DNA from: Torymus aiolomorphi
Lineage: Eukaryota; Arthropoda; Insecta; Hymenoptera; Torymidae
Length of the DNA: 64,000 nt
Direction of reading: 5' to 3'
Assembly: GCA_036365515.1 (NCBI GenBank)
Contig: CM070877.1
Location: 61,785,475 to 61,849,474 of the forward strand
Under the pieces are notes generated by a model. It did not search any database. It saw only the letters and a list, made by a program, of their open reading frames with translations, and was not told the origin of the DNA. Position numbers and translations under genes: made by a program. Shown in pieces: positions 22,757 through 34,383 of this stretch; the first letter of the stretch is position 1, and each line of letters starts with the position of its first letter.

Positions 22757-24776
22757 AATGAACTGCAGCGAAGTGTTCTCTTGATTTTTTGTGATTTTAT
22801 GTATTTTGTTTTTAATAAGCTTGAAACTCTGCCAATTGCTTGGTCGGTAATGGTAGGACTATGCCACCCCGTTAAGGTATGGCTGAAAGTATGGGCTAAA
22901 GAATGGCTGGTAATATGGCTGGAAGATATGGTTAAAAGTATGGCTTAAAGAAGGTCGAAAATATTGGCAATATCTTGAGTATGTATTGGCAATATATTGG
23001 GAATATATTGGCAACAAATTGGCAACAAATTGGCAATCTCACAATCGTTACATACAAAATTATACACAGTTTGTACAAAGTTCAAATTTAGATAAAGTTT
23101 AAACAAAGTTTAGACCAAGTTCAGAGCAAGGTTATAGAAAGTCTCCAAGTCTTAATGAAAATCTCGCTTAAAGTGTCGCATACAACGTACGTTTATATGA
23201 AGTTTAAACAAAGTTCAGGAAAATTTCAGGCAAATTTTGTACAGAGTGTAGATAAAGTTTAAATAAAGTTTATACAGAGTTTAGACCAAGTTTATACAGA
23301 GTTTAGACCAAGTTTATACAGAGTTTAGACCAAGTTTATACAGAGTTTAAATTAGGGTTAGATATAATTTAGATAAAGTTTGGGTAAAGTTTAGAGCAAG
23401 TTTAGACAAAATTTATAGAAAGTTTCGCTTAAAGCGTTGCATTGAAAGTTTATACATAGTTTACATAAAGTTGAGATATAGTTTGGATAAAGTTCAAACA
23501 TAGTTTACAACATGTTTTGACGAAGTTGATAGAAAGTCTCAAAGTCTTCAAGCCAAAGTTTGAGCCGGACTTCGAGCAAGACTTTTAGCGAGACTTAGAG
23601 CGAGACTTTTGGCGAGACTTTTGGCGAGACTTTGAGCGAGACTTTTGGCGAGACTTTGAGCAAGACTTCGAGCAAGACTTTTAACCAGACTATTAGCGAG
23701 ACTTCGAGCGAGACTTTTGACGAGACTTTCAGCGAGACTTTCAGCGAGACTTTTAACCAGACTTTTAGTGAGACTTCGAGCGAGACTTTTAGCGAGACTT
23801 TGAGAGAGACTTTTAGCAAGACGTCGAGCGAGACTTCGTGCGGGACTTTTAGGGAGACTTTTGGCGAGACTTCGAGCGAGACTTTTAACCAGACTTTTAG
23901 CGAGACTTCGAGCGGGACTTTTAGCCAGACTTTTAGCGAGACTTCGAGAGAGAATTTTAGCGAGACTTTTAGCGAGACTTCGAGCGGGACTTTTAGCCAG
24001 ACTTTTAGCGAGACTTCGAGAGAGAATTTTAGCGAGACTTCGGGCGAGACTTCGTGCGGAACTTTTAGCCAGACTTTTAGCGAGACTTCGAACGAGACTT
24101 TTAACCAGACTTCGAGCGAGACTTTAAGCGAGACTTCGAGCGAGACATTCTATAAACTTGATCTAAACGAGGTATAAACTTTGTTCAAACTTTATCTAGA
24201 CTTCAGCTATACTCTATAACCGTTGTATGTATAAACTTGGTCTAAACTCTGTATAAACTTTATCTAAACTTTATCTAAACTTTATCTACACTCTGTACAA
24301 ACTTTGCCTGAACTTTTCCTGAACTTTGTTTAAAGTTCATATAAACGTTGTATGCGACACTTTAAGCGAGATTTCCATTAAGACTTTGAGACATTCTATA
24401 ACCTTGCTCTGAACTTGGTCTAAACTTTGTTTAAACTTTATCTAAATTTGAACTTTGTACAAACTGTGTATAATTTTGTATGTAACGATTGTGAGATTGC
24501 CAATTTGTTGCCAATTTGTTGCCAATATATTCCCAATATATTGCCAATATATACTCAATATATTGCCAATATTTTCGACCTTCTTTAAGCCATACTTTTA
24601 ACCACTATACTTCCAGCCATACTACCAGCAATTCTTTAGCCCATACTTTCAGCCATACCTTAACGGGGTGGCATAGTCCTACCATTACCGACCAAGCAAT
24701 TGGTAGAGTTTCAAGCTTATTAAAAATAAAATACATAAAATCACAAAAAATCAAGAGAACACTTCGCTGCAGTTTG
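22757..24776. mobile_element. Inner foldback element
   Basis: The arms 22757-23400 and about 24200-24776 are inverted: CTGCAGCGAAGTGTTCTCTT on the left, AAGAGAACACTTCGCTGCAG on the right. Each arm contains oligomeric GTTTAGACCAAGTTTATAC-type repeats. The loop is a 12-bp minisatellite. ORFs at 22748-22948 (plus) and 24922-24605 (minus) encode the same hydrophobic peptide from the two arms; I do not recognise it. Confidence 0.75.
23571..24148 (+). repeat. 12-bp minisatellite (about 48 units)
   Basis: Consensus GAGACTTTTAGC / GAGACTTCGAGC, repeated about 48 times without spacers. Because 12 is a multiple of 3, one frame reads as a 181-codon ORF of SETF/SETS units. Two other frames are also open, one per strand, which shows this is repeat structure and not selected coding. 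Confidence 0.85.
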
Positions 24777-25589
24777 AACGTTCTATCACCCAGTAAAAGT
24801 TTGCTCGTAATATTTTTCTGGGTTTGCTTAATAATCTGGAAGAAGCTCTGAAAAAACTGTCGGGGTATAAGTTCGATTTTACGAGTTAGGATTTCTTCGA
24901 AACATTTGATTTGTATAAGCAATATATGGGCAATAGCTGCCCAAGATATATCTAAAGATAGACAGTATGTGGCTCCGGCGCTGTGACATTATAAAGCCAA
25001 TATTTCACCCATATATTGTTTCTTATAGACCACATCTTGCCCATACTTGGCTAATACTATGTGAAATATTTATGTTTAATTATTTAACACTATGAATAAA
25101 TAATTACGAAAAAATTATAAACTCATAGTAATAGTAATTTCAAGAAAAAGTTATGAATAATAAATTCTAAGAATAACAATAAATTAATTATTAATCACTA
25201 TTAATAGTAACGTTACTGTCTGATGTTATATGGATAAATATGATTTGGTGTATTATTTATTAATTTATTTACGATTTCTCACTCGTAACAGTATAAAAGT
25301 ATGTCTGATTTGGAAAGCTTCGTTACTTTTTTCATAAATAGTATATTACGCACCTAGGGAGGAAAAAACTTGGACAGTCCATATCTCGTGTAAACAAGAA
25401 CATATCTCGTGTTAACAGGAAGTAAGGAAGCGCAAGACAAATTGGGTATTATTACTTTTCAGTAACAAAACTATGATTCTTTAGCTTAGTTTCTTTGAAA
25501 ATAAGTACTGCAGAGATACGCATTTACGCGCGACACCACGAGCTCATTTACGGCCGTGACTCCGCGCGCTGCGTTCATACGGTGCGACG

Positions 25590-26362
25590 CACAGTGTTCT
25601 ATTTTGAAAAAAAATGGACAAAATGAAATATCTCGTGAACGGATATCGATAGCCGGATGAATCCAACTGCATTTTAAAGTTGAAGTAATGTACAATAAAG
25701 GAAAAATAGTCCAGTACTGATCATTTGACCATGTGACCTTGGAAATGAAAAATGAAAGTCGAATAAATAACGTATTTTCGGCTTTTTCATTGTAGACTTC
25801 CTGGCTATCAATTTTTTCGATAAAAAAAATATGTACTCCTGTAGTGTTTGATGCAAGGAATCCGAATTTGATATCAGAATTGTCCTATCGCACACCAATT
25901 TGTTTTTAAATCTGAAAACTTCATAAAAAATACGAAAAATTCACCCTGAAAAAATGGAGCATTATTGAGTAATTTCGACTTCAAATTCGGATTCAGCGAA
26001 TCAAAATACATGGGTACATAAATACAAGTACACAAATTTGCTTTAAAAACAAATTGGTGGGCGATAGGACAATTCTGACATCAAATTCGGATTCCTTGCA
26101 TCAAACACTACAGGAGTACATATTTTTTTGATCGAAAAAATTGATAGCCACAAAGTCTACAATGAAAAAGCCGAAAATTCGTTATTTATTCGACTTTCAT
26201 TTCTCATTTCTAAGGTCACAGGGTCAACTGATCAGTACTGGACTATTTTTCCTTTATTGTACATTACTTCAACTTTAAAATGCAGTTGGATTCATCCGGC
26301 TATCGATATCCGTTCGCGAGATATTTCATTTTGTCCATTTTTTTTCAAAATAGAACACTGTG
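25590..26362. mobile_element. 773-bp palindromic MITE with 5-bp TSD
   Basis: The termini CACAGTGTTCTATTTTG are exact inverted repeats, and the arms stay complementary for most of their length (TGGACAAAATGAAATATCTC, GATATCGATAGCCGG, GATGCAAGGAATCCG). CGACG is duplicated at 25585-25589 and 26363-26367. The unoccupied site is visible in the other palindrome arm at about 22172-22190, where one CGACG (read on the minus strand) joins the same flanks directly. It does not encode a transposase. Confidence 0.9.
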
Positions 26363-26989
26363 CGACGTAAGTCGCACTGGCGCCATCTCTGGACGCCGTC
26401 GCAAATATTCACCACTTGTAAACATTGCTCTCTAGCCTACAAATTATGTATTACGTTGTTCGCTACAGTAATAATATGTACTTGGAAACAATAGCTATTG
26501 ATGAAAACATCATTAATATCATGCTATTATGTTGTATCAATGATTAAGATAGTTTGTTGGCTTTATTTAGTTGTGCTCAGATATTGCGTGTTGAAGTTGC
26601 CGCTTCTTTGCTAGAGTCACAGTTTGGAAAGTCTGGCGTTTTCCGAGTCCCGAATTCCGCTTTCTCGAACGCGAGTTTGCGGTCCAAGCCAAAGTAAAAT
26701 ATACAATTTTCAAAAATGCGTTAAATAAATATTATTACATGAAATGCTATCGGGTAAAGGTGGTATAGCCTCCAAATTGAAAAAACTACAAGAAACTATC
26801 ATAAAAGCCGTACCGTAAATGTTTTTCGAAAAAATAATTTTTTTACTTTTTGTGTTTGGCATTTTATGAATTTTTTGACAGCGCCATTCGATTCCTTGGG
26901 TCCGAAAACCCCTAGGGCCCCCAGATTTTGACGAATTTATCAATTTGGCTGAGAGAAAATCTCGTGTACGTGTTAGTTTGGGAACCCGG

Positions 26990-26990
<1 letters not shown>

Positions 26991-27078
<88 letters not shown>
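26991..27078. repeat. (TA)n(TG)n microsatellite
   Basis: A short TA run passes into a TG run of about 70 bp. It takes the place, in this arm, of the 1.55-kb insert present in the left arm. Confidence 0.9.
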
Positions 27079-27081
<3 letters not shown>

Positions 27082-27269
27082 AAAATCAATATAGTATTGT
27101 ATAAAAAAATCGTTAATAAAAAAAAAAACAAATATTAATTTTACTATCGCCCCGCATTTGTATAGTTAACTTAAAAAATTGTACACTATTATCATATAAC
27201 ATATTTCTGAAATTAAATAAAGAAAATGTTGACAGTGTTGCCAACTTAAATTAGAGTAAAAAAATTTAC

Positions 27270-27455
27270 GCGCGAGATAACGCCTTCTTCAGGTTCATTT
27301 CGAGATAACGCCTTTTTCAGGCCGATTTCTAGATAACGTCTTTTTCGGGACGATTTCTAGATAACGCCTTTTTCAGATTGATTTCAAGATAACGCCTTCT
27401 TCAGGTCGATTTCCGAATAACGCCTTTTTCAGGCCGATTTTTAAATAACGCCTTT
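27270..27455 (-). repeat. 28-bp tandem repeat array, right arm
   Basis: Reverse complement of the array at 19555-19742, with the same order of variant units. The arms are therefore copies of each other and not independent expansions. Confidence 0.85.
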
Positions 27456-27476
27456 TAACCGGGAAGCGACGATATA

Positions 27477-27767
27477 TGCATATTTCAAACAGCGCCACGT
27501 GACGAATACGCGACCGCTGAATAGTCCTTGTAGTTTGGGAGGTCTCTCTCTCCAGAGATTGAACCGGGGTTCGGGCCCCATTATAACTATTGTAAAACCA
27601 AGAGCATCGACCGAATCACCGCGCATCTTTTAGGGTCATCTCCCTTTCATTGAGTATTTCCCTTATCTTCACATCTTCTTCTTTCTTCCCCGTCCGGGTA
27701 AAGCGAGTGGCTGAACAGCAAGCACGAGTTATCGGTCTCTCCGTTTTGTGCGGGTCTTCTGCGGAGC

Positions 27768-27850
<83 letters not shown>

Positions 27851-28800
27851 CTATAGGAGTTGCGCCACTATAGCAGCGCGCAAGCAGTTATCGGCCTCTC
27901 CGCTTTGTGCGGATCTTCGCACGGTCCGCTCGCCACTACCGCAGCGCGCCCCAGCCGCCGCCGCCTGCAATAGGGAAGGTGTATCGGGACGGCAGCGCGC
28001 AAGCAGTTATCGGCCTCTCCGCTTTGGTCGGATCTTCGCACGGCCCGCTCGCCACTACAGCAGCGCGCGGCGAAGCCGGGCCCCTCCCCGGAACACTGTC
28101 TTATAAGGCTCTCCCGCCCCAAGGGTGTCTAAAAGCTCGCAGGCGCTTCCTTACGTCGGCATTGAAGAGGAGAACGGTGGCTCGCGGCAAAATACCCAAG
28201 ACATAGTAGACCCGCTCGTGGCCAAGTACGGACGGCCCTTCCCGCACTGGTCCTCATCGTTGCAATCCGAGCAACTCCGTCCGTTTCCCATCAAACACAG
28301 TCGACCCTTAACGGTGCGAGCCAAAGTTGTGCCACGGGTACCCGGGGATACCTACTATTGGCGGAGAGACCCTCCCAGGCTCTCGGGGTTATCTTTGGCG
28401 TTTTTCCTTCGTCTTATTAACGCTCGTGAAGGGATTAATTAACTATCTTGTGGCTCTCAAGGGCACGAATTGTACCCTGGCGCTGATTGAAATATCGTGA
28501 TCACCCAACCTACCTAGTTTATCAGAATATGCGTAGAACTAGATACGCTTAGATTTGTATTGAATAAGACTATAGAAATAAATTACGTTTTGAATTTGAA
28601 GGTAGTATATTTGCTTTCTCCCCTCTCCCGTATATAAAAAGATCCCGAAACGAATAATCATAAGAGAGTAGATCTGCCGCACTCTTACTCGTATGGGAGT
28701 GTAAGAGTGACCAGGATAGCGGCCAGGTTCCTGCCAGGTAAGGGTGAATTGATACCCTTAGGAGATCAACCGAAATATTTAAAACATTGAACAAGTCGCG
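27477..28800. repeat. GC-richer region with 119-bp repeats and (TC)n
   Basis: AGTTATCGGTCTCTCCG-type units start at about 27727, 27886 and 28005; the last two are 119 bp apart. A (TC)n tract at about 27771-27845 separates the first two. 28080-28440 has short ORFs on both strands and a palindromic GGAGAGACCCTCCC, but no recognisable domain. 28440-28800 is featureless to me. I considered an LTR or rRNA-derived origin but saw no diagnostic sequence. Confidence 0.5.
27771..27845. repeat. (TC)n microsatellite
   Basis: About 75 bp of pure TC. Confidence 0.95.
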
Positions 28801-28888
28801 TGAAATAGTAATTTTTATTATTTTTGCAGTAGTCATAAAAAGTACTATTTCAAATATTAAAATTTTCTACAAAAATAATAAAAATTAA
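28800..28888 (-). repeat. MITE/repeat fragment on the 5' side of the LINE
   Basis: Matches the reverse complement of 13475-13560 (TTATTATTTTTGCAG, CATAAAAAG, ACTATTTCAAAT). The remainder of the same repeat resumes at 38463 (TATTTAAAACAGGATA), so the LINE with its nested elements was inserted here. Confidence 0.65.
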
Positions 28889-28889
28889 G

Positions 28890-30457
28890 ATGGAAGGCCG
28901 CGAGATGGCGGCTAAGGAGGGTGTGCCTCCTGATAAGCTCGAAAAAAAACGTGTTGTAAAAGGAAAATCGCAGCACTTCTATGCATAATTTGTGACAAGG
29001 TGTATCATGGACCCTGCTACAGTGCTGTAAGTGAAAAACTTTTCATCAGTAATTCACTAGTTATATGTCCAGATCACGAAGACATAAAACTAACCTCGAA
29101 ACTGACAACCAACGAAGATTGGCTCAGTGATAATGCAAGATTTTTGATTGCACAAATCAAATAAAAAAAACAAGAAGAAGCAAAACAAGATATACTAAAT
29201 GAAATAGCAAATGCATCACTCAATGATCAATACACAACAATACATCATGATGAAAAAATGGAATCAGGAGTGCTAAAAATAGAAAATTCAATACTAAAAC
29301 AGCTCAACACTGAACTCAGAGACAAGAATGTATTACTTAAGGAGTTACTTAAGGCTGTAGAAAAAAGTAAAGATAATAAATTTAGTGAAACAAAGTCTTT
29401 TGCTGAAATAGTAACGAGTTCAAAGCCTCCTCTAAAATGCATACCTAAACTGATTGTAAAAAAGAATAAGAAAAACGAAAAGCTTAATATAAAAAACTAT
29501 ATTACAGAAATGATAATTAAAGACACTAACATACATGCGAAAGGAATGATAGTAAAAAGTGAAAATGAAGTAATCATAAGCTGTTTTGATGAAAATAGTG
29601 TCAACATTACTGAAGAACTACTAAATGAAAATTTGTCCGAGCACTGCATGATTGAAAAAGAACAAATGCTTAACCCTAAAATTAAAGTGGTTGACATTGA
29701 TAACACTTTCGACATGAGTTTAACAGATATCGAACAGGACATAAACGAAAGAAATTTCAAAAACTACAACACAAAATGTCAGGCACTACATATGTACACA
29801 AACAAAAAAACAAATTTAAATAGTGTTATTCTTGTAGTGCCAGCTGCTATTCACAAGCAAATAATAGAATACAGCAAAAATATATTTGTAGGTTATCAAA
29901 AAAGTCGAGTTTATGACATTATAAACACTAAACCTTGTGCAAATTGTGCTGGTTTCGGGCATAGTAGCATCAAGTGCCGGAGTGAAGCTACATGCTTTAT
30001 ATGTGCGGGAGAGCATAAAACAGTGCAATGTGATGGTGTAAATATCCTCAAATGTGCTAACTGTGCTTTTAGTAATCTAAAACATAATACAAAATACGAC
30101 TGTAACCACGAGGCGACAGATATTGACCACTGTGATATTTTTAAAAATAAAATAAAAAAATATATAGCAAGTGTAGATTATCTCATAAAACCAAAAATTG
30201 ATACATATATAAATAAAGCCGGTAAAGAAGAACACAATAATCCTCGGAAGATAACTGATGGTAACATGCAGTAGCGGCACCTGGTAAAAAGTCTTTCTAA
30301 TCTATCTACAAATTCAACAGTAACAGTAAACACAAGTACTTCAACTACATCAGTATCTACACCTCAACTAGTCAACTTGAAAGCGAATACGCATCAACAA
30401 GTCAACTCGAAAGCAAATAAGTCTACAGTAAAAAATGTGATTAAATTTAAAAAATAA
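28890..30457 (+). pseudogene. LINE ORF1: PHD-like finger plus CCHC knuckles
   Basis: A likely start ATG at 28890 is in another frame than the rest, so a frameshift lies before 28982. The next frame gives a PHD-type metal-binding cluster (CIICDKVYHGPC ... CPDH), then a stop at about 29162. The frame then stays open from 29163, with first ATG at 29258, to a TAG at 30272. It has a coiled-coil-like charged segment (residues 1-60), a central domain, then zinc knuckles: CANCAGFGHSSIKC (CX2CX4HX4C), CFICAGEHKTVQC, and a third CANC cluster. Read through the TAG, the frame continues to TAA at 30455-30457, three bases before the ORF2 ATG. ORF1 proteins of CR1-type LINEs often combine such zinc fingers to bind element RNA. 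Confidence 0.75.
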
Positions 30458-30460
30458 ATA

Positions 30461-33309
30461 ATGGCTTGTAATTTTGATTTTTTAGAAACAATAGAAAAAT
30501 ATACAATTAAGCGTGAAGAAACGTTTACTAGTATTGAAAATCTCAACAAAACTTTAAGCAATAAAAATGATTTGATACTTCTTGTAAAGATTAGAAGCAT
30601 GAACAAAAATTTTGACAAATTAAAAATATTAATACAAAGTATAGCGACTAAACCATCAATAATAATTTGTACAGAAACTTTTAACCAAGTAAATTATAAA
30701 GATCTAAATGACTATCATGGCTACTACAATAAGAGTAGAATAAACGGAAATGATGGAGTAATTGTTTTTGTAAATAAAAATATTCGGCAAGTAACCAAAA
30801 CTATTGAATCTGGTAAAGTTAAAATAATAAATACAAAAATCACATTAAACAAAGGTGATAGCTTGGATATATCTTCGATATATAGATCACACGGTATACC
30901 AAAGTCTGAATTCATTTTAGATTTAAGTAAGTTCCTAAACAAAACAAGAAATATTAAAAACCATTTAGTGTTGGGAGATTTTAATATAATTTTACTTGAA
31001 TTAGATAGTCTAATCCATGAATATTTGTGTAATTTCTTAGAAAAAGGATATATACCGGTGTTTTCAGGTATTACAAGAACTTCAATTGGCAATTGCAAAG
31101 GTTCTTGTATCGACAATGTTTTTATTAAAAATAAAGACCTAAAAACAGAAACTTACAAACTAAAAAATTCATTAACAGATCACTATCCATTGTTTATTGC
31201 CATAAATAAGATCAAAACTGACAGTAAAGATCCACATATTACAACATTAAATTACAATAAATTAGAAAATACAGCAGCCACTAGAAACTGGAATGAACTT
31301 ATGTCAATACAAGATCCAAATGCAGCAACAGACCAATTAATAAATAAAATAAAATACTGTAAAGAAATGGCCAAAACAATAAAGAAAAATAAGAATAACG
31401 GTAGAAAAAGCTGGATCACAAAATCTATTATGAAATCATGTGAAACGACAGAATTTTTATATAATCAATGGCAACTTGATCGTGACAATGAATAGTTAAA
31501 AAGTGAGTATAAGAATTATGCAAAAATTTTAGATGCTAAAATTAAATATAAACGAAATTTAGTGCATAATAACTTAAGCAATCCAGAAAAATTATGGGAA
31601 TTTATAAACTCAAAAGTAGGGAAAAAAATAAAATCAAATGATACCATAGACTATATAAAGTTTGACAACGTTAAGATCTCAAATAAAATGGAAATGGCCA
31701 ATATTATGAATAAATATTTTTGTGAAATTGGTCAAAAACTTAGTGAAAAGATAGACAAACCAATAGAAACAGAAATATCACTACCAAAGATGAATAAAAA
31801 TTCAATGTTTGTAAATCCAACAAATGCATATGAGGTCACAAATATAATCAATTCTCTTAAATGGAAAAGTGGAGGTGTTGATAAAATAAATGCAAAAACA
31901 TTAAAAATAATTTGTAAATATATTGCTGAACCATTGACACATATAATCAACACATGTATACAGCAAGCTACTTGGCCAGATGCTCTGAAAAAAGCCGAAA
32001 TAGAATCTATATACAAATCCGGAGATAAACATAATGCTACTAACTACAGACCGATTTCATTAATATCTAATATAGGGAAAGTTTTTGAGAAAATAATTCA
32101 CACTAGAATATACGTATTTATAAAAAAACACAATATAATTACAGATCAGCAATTTGATTTTATGAAAAAGATAGGTACTAAAGACGCATTAAATTATATA
32201 ACTAATATTTTGTATAATAATATGGATCACAGTAAACCTACAATAATACCTTTTTTAGACTTGGCAAAAGCATTTGATACTGTCGATCATAAAATATTAT
32301 TAGATAAACTTTATTATATAGGAATGAGAGGACAGGCGTCCGATTTACTTAATGATAGATATCAAAGGATCAAAATTAATGATAATGAAAGTAGTTACAG
32401 AAAAATAAACACTGGTGTTCCACAAGGGACTATCTTAGGACCATTATTTTTATTATCTACATTAATGATCTACTGACAGAACTCCCTCCTCATACAATAT
32501 CGTCTTATGCAGACGACACTGCAATTATAACCAGTGGCGATACTGGGATAAAACTCAGGAGAGTATAATAGGTATTTATTTATAATTGATAAGTGCCTAG
32601 CTAGGAATAAACTATCATTAAATGTTGGAAAGCCTGTATATATAACTTTTGGCAACTACTGCGACAGCGTACTAAATCGAATAAATATTAAGATAAATGA
32701 TAATGAAATAAACAGAGTTGAGAGTTGTAAATACCTGGGAATTATATTTGACAACCTTTATATTTTACACTTTTACAATTATATTTTACAACCTTAGGTG
32801 AGATAAGCATATACAATATATTATCAAGAAAACAAAATATTTAATATATATTTTTTATAAAATTTCCAAGTCAATGACAATTGAAACATTGAGGATGATA
32901 TACTATACTTATTTCCACAGTATCATTAACTATGGTATAATAGCATGGGGAGGAGTTTGTAATAACAATTTAAACCTACTGCGTAACTTGCAAAAAATAA
33001 TTTTAAGAATTGTTCATAAAAATAAGTTTATAAGCTAGGATTATCCCATGAACCTAGAACAGTCATTTACTTATGAAGCACTAGGATATCATTACACAAA
33101 CTTTAAAGACCAACACATTACATCAAGCAGTATTACTAGAAATAAACCCTTAATAATACCTAAGCATCACAAAAGAATTAGCACTAAGAATAGTTACATG
33201 AAGGCCTTAAAGACTTACAGCAAACTACCGAGTGATTTAAAAACATTAAACATCAAGAAATCTTCACATAAGAATAAACTAAAAAATTGGATAAAAACAG
33301 ATATATAAT
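30461..33309 (+). pseudogene. LINE ORF2: AP-like endonuclease and reverse transcriptase
   Basis: It starts at the ATG three bases after ORF1 ends. The endonuclease part (30461-31495) shows VKIRSMNKNFDKLKI, ICTETFN, GVIVFVN, SIYRSHG, LGDFNI, CIDNVFI and LTDHYPL. An in-frame TAG at 31493 is followed by RT (about 31562-32566): NYRPISLISNIGKVFEKII, FLDLAKAFDTVDH (catalytic D), GVPQGTILGPLF. A one-base frameshift near 32455 precedes YINDLL and the active-site YADDT (about 32500). More stops follow, then recognisable C-terminal pieces: LSLNVGKP, CKYLGIIFDN (about 32610-32755), and 33048-33308 ending LKTLNIKKSSHKNKLKNWI. The length is near complete but the element is dead. CR1/Jockey-like by motif style; the exact clade is not resolved. 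Confidence 0.85.
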
Positions 33310-33505
33310 ATCAATTGTAATAGTACTAATTGGTACAGTTCTAAGAAGTCTGTTAAACATTGTTATAAGCACTTTTCCTAAATCAAAAATTGTTATTGCG
33401 ATTATACTTTTAGTATTAAGTTTCGTATATTTTAATAATATTAAGAAACAATGGTGGATCAACCCAGGGTGCAAAGAAAATATACACTCAAATTTTCATT
33501 TTCAA

Positions 33506-33550
33506 GGCCACAACGTTTCGCTAGTCTAGTTTGCTAGCCTCATCAGGTGA
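33506..33550 (-). ncRNA. Hammerhead-like ribozyme motif, PLE-C tail
   Basis: Minus strand: TTCAC, the canonical core CTGATGA, an extra G, helix II GCTAG/CTAGC, then GAAAC-GTT and GTGG. CAC/GTG supplies helix I. This is the only copy with the textbook CUGAUGA box. Confidence 0.75.
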
Positions 33551-33743
33551 ACATTTATTTCACTACATAAACAAAATAAAAATAATATAATCTTAACATG
33601 GTCATGTTTCGTTGTACACACATAGAAATGAATAAAATAATATATACAATAAAATTTTTTTCGCCGTAGACATTTTAAGAGCAGATGCTCTGCGTCAAAC
33701 TACAAGATTCACATCGCACCGACGAACTAACATTAACTGAGAG

Positions 33744-33746
<3 letters not shown>

Positions 33747-33818
<72 letters not shown>
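33747..33818. repeat. (TA)n microsatellite
   Basis: About 70 bp of alternating TA inside the PLE-C 3' region. Confidence 0.9.
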
Positions 33819-33822
<4 letters not shown>

Positions 33823-33831
33823 CTATGGGAA

Positions 33832-34054
33832 TTGGTATATTTGAAGAGATATCAACGTATAGATCGGTACTTTTGAAGAGATGTCGGCATTTTGAGGAGA
33901 CTCCTCAAATTTCTCAACGCAAGAATCGCGACTTTTGAGGAGAAATCTATACCCCCTTTTCCCAGAGTCGGTAACCTGAGGGTCATTATTTCTTTAGTCA
34001 CATTGTCCGAACTCTGAGCGAAAGGTTCACATCTCCTCATAAGTACCAATTTAC
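33832..34054. mobile_element. Possible small MITE
   Basis: Imperfect terminal inverted repeats: AATTGGTATATTTGAAGAGA at the left against the reverse complement of CATCTCCTCATAAGTACCAA at the right. The interior has GAGGAGACTCCTC-type short palindromes. No ORF and no clear target duplication. Confidence 0.4.
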
Positions 34055-34143
34055 AAACATATTATATATATATATTTTGAAATATAATGGATCGATCCGA
34101 AGGAGGCAGGTAAAAAGAAAAAACAAGTTTTTACTTTAAATTT

Positions 34144-34186
34144 GTGCAACGTTTCGTTGGCCTGGTCCGCCAACCTCTTCAGGCTA
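34144..34186 (-). ncRNA. Hammerhead-like ribozyme motif, PLE-B inverted tail
   Basis: Minus strand: TATAGC, CTGAAGA, extra G, helix II GTTGG/CCAAC, GAAAC-GTT, GCAC. Helix I is weak (GC/GC). Confidence 0.65.
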
Positions 34187-34383
34187 TAATTTATTAACAA
34201 AAAGGTTTTTAATTACAATATATAAAAAAAGAACAATCACTTGTATAAAGGAATAGTATATACCTTATTTTACCTAGCACATAACGTCAATGTAAGCAAT
34301 ACAGTGGTGTACATTCGTATTTATAGTCGTAAGATCCTTGTATTTACAAACAAGGTCAAAAATAAACAGAGCGATGCATAGTA

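Larger units (their letters stand above)
19541..27476. mobile_element. Nested giant palindrome, about 7.9 kb
   Basis: The outermost arms begin TATATCGTCGCTTCCC at 19541 and mirror the block ending at 27476. Matching continues through the 28-bp repeat arrays (19555-19742 / 27270-27455), through about 19990 / 27080, and then from 21555-22345 on the left to 25420-26990 on the right. The left arm is interrupted at about 19990-21550 by GC-richer repeats. At the equivalent place the right arm has only a (TA)(TG)n tract. The right arm is interrupted by a 773-bp palindromic MITE. The centre is an independent inner foldback (22757-24776). Paired ORFs (21611-21844 plus, 26943-26710 minus) are arm images, without recognisable domains. 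Confidence 0.8.

Noticed and set aside
23632..24177. 181-codon SETF-repeat ORF, and a leucine/arginine-rich ORF overlapping it
   Set aside because: A 12-bp minisatellite is automatically open in multiple frames, and the overlapping ORFs on both strands argue against coding.
27650..27856. 68-codon ORF ending in SLSLSL
   Set aside because: Driven by the (TC)n tract.
28080..28440. Possible rRNA or coding origin of a GC-richer block
   Set aside because: No conserved rRNA landmarks were recognised. Overlapping ORFs on both strands show no domain.
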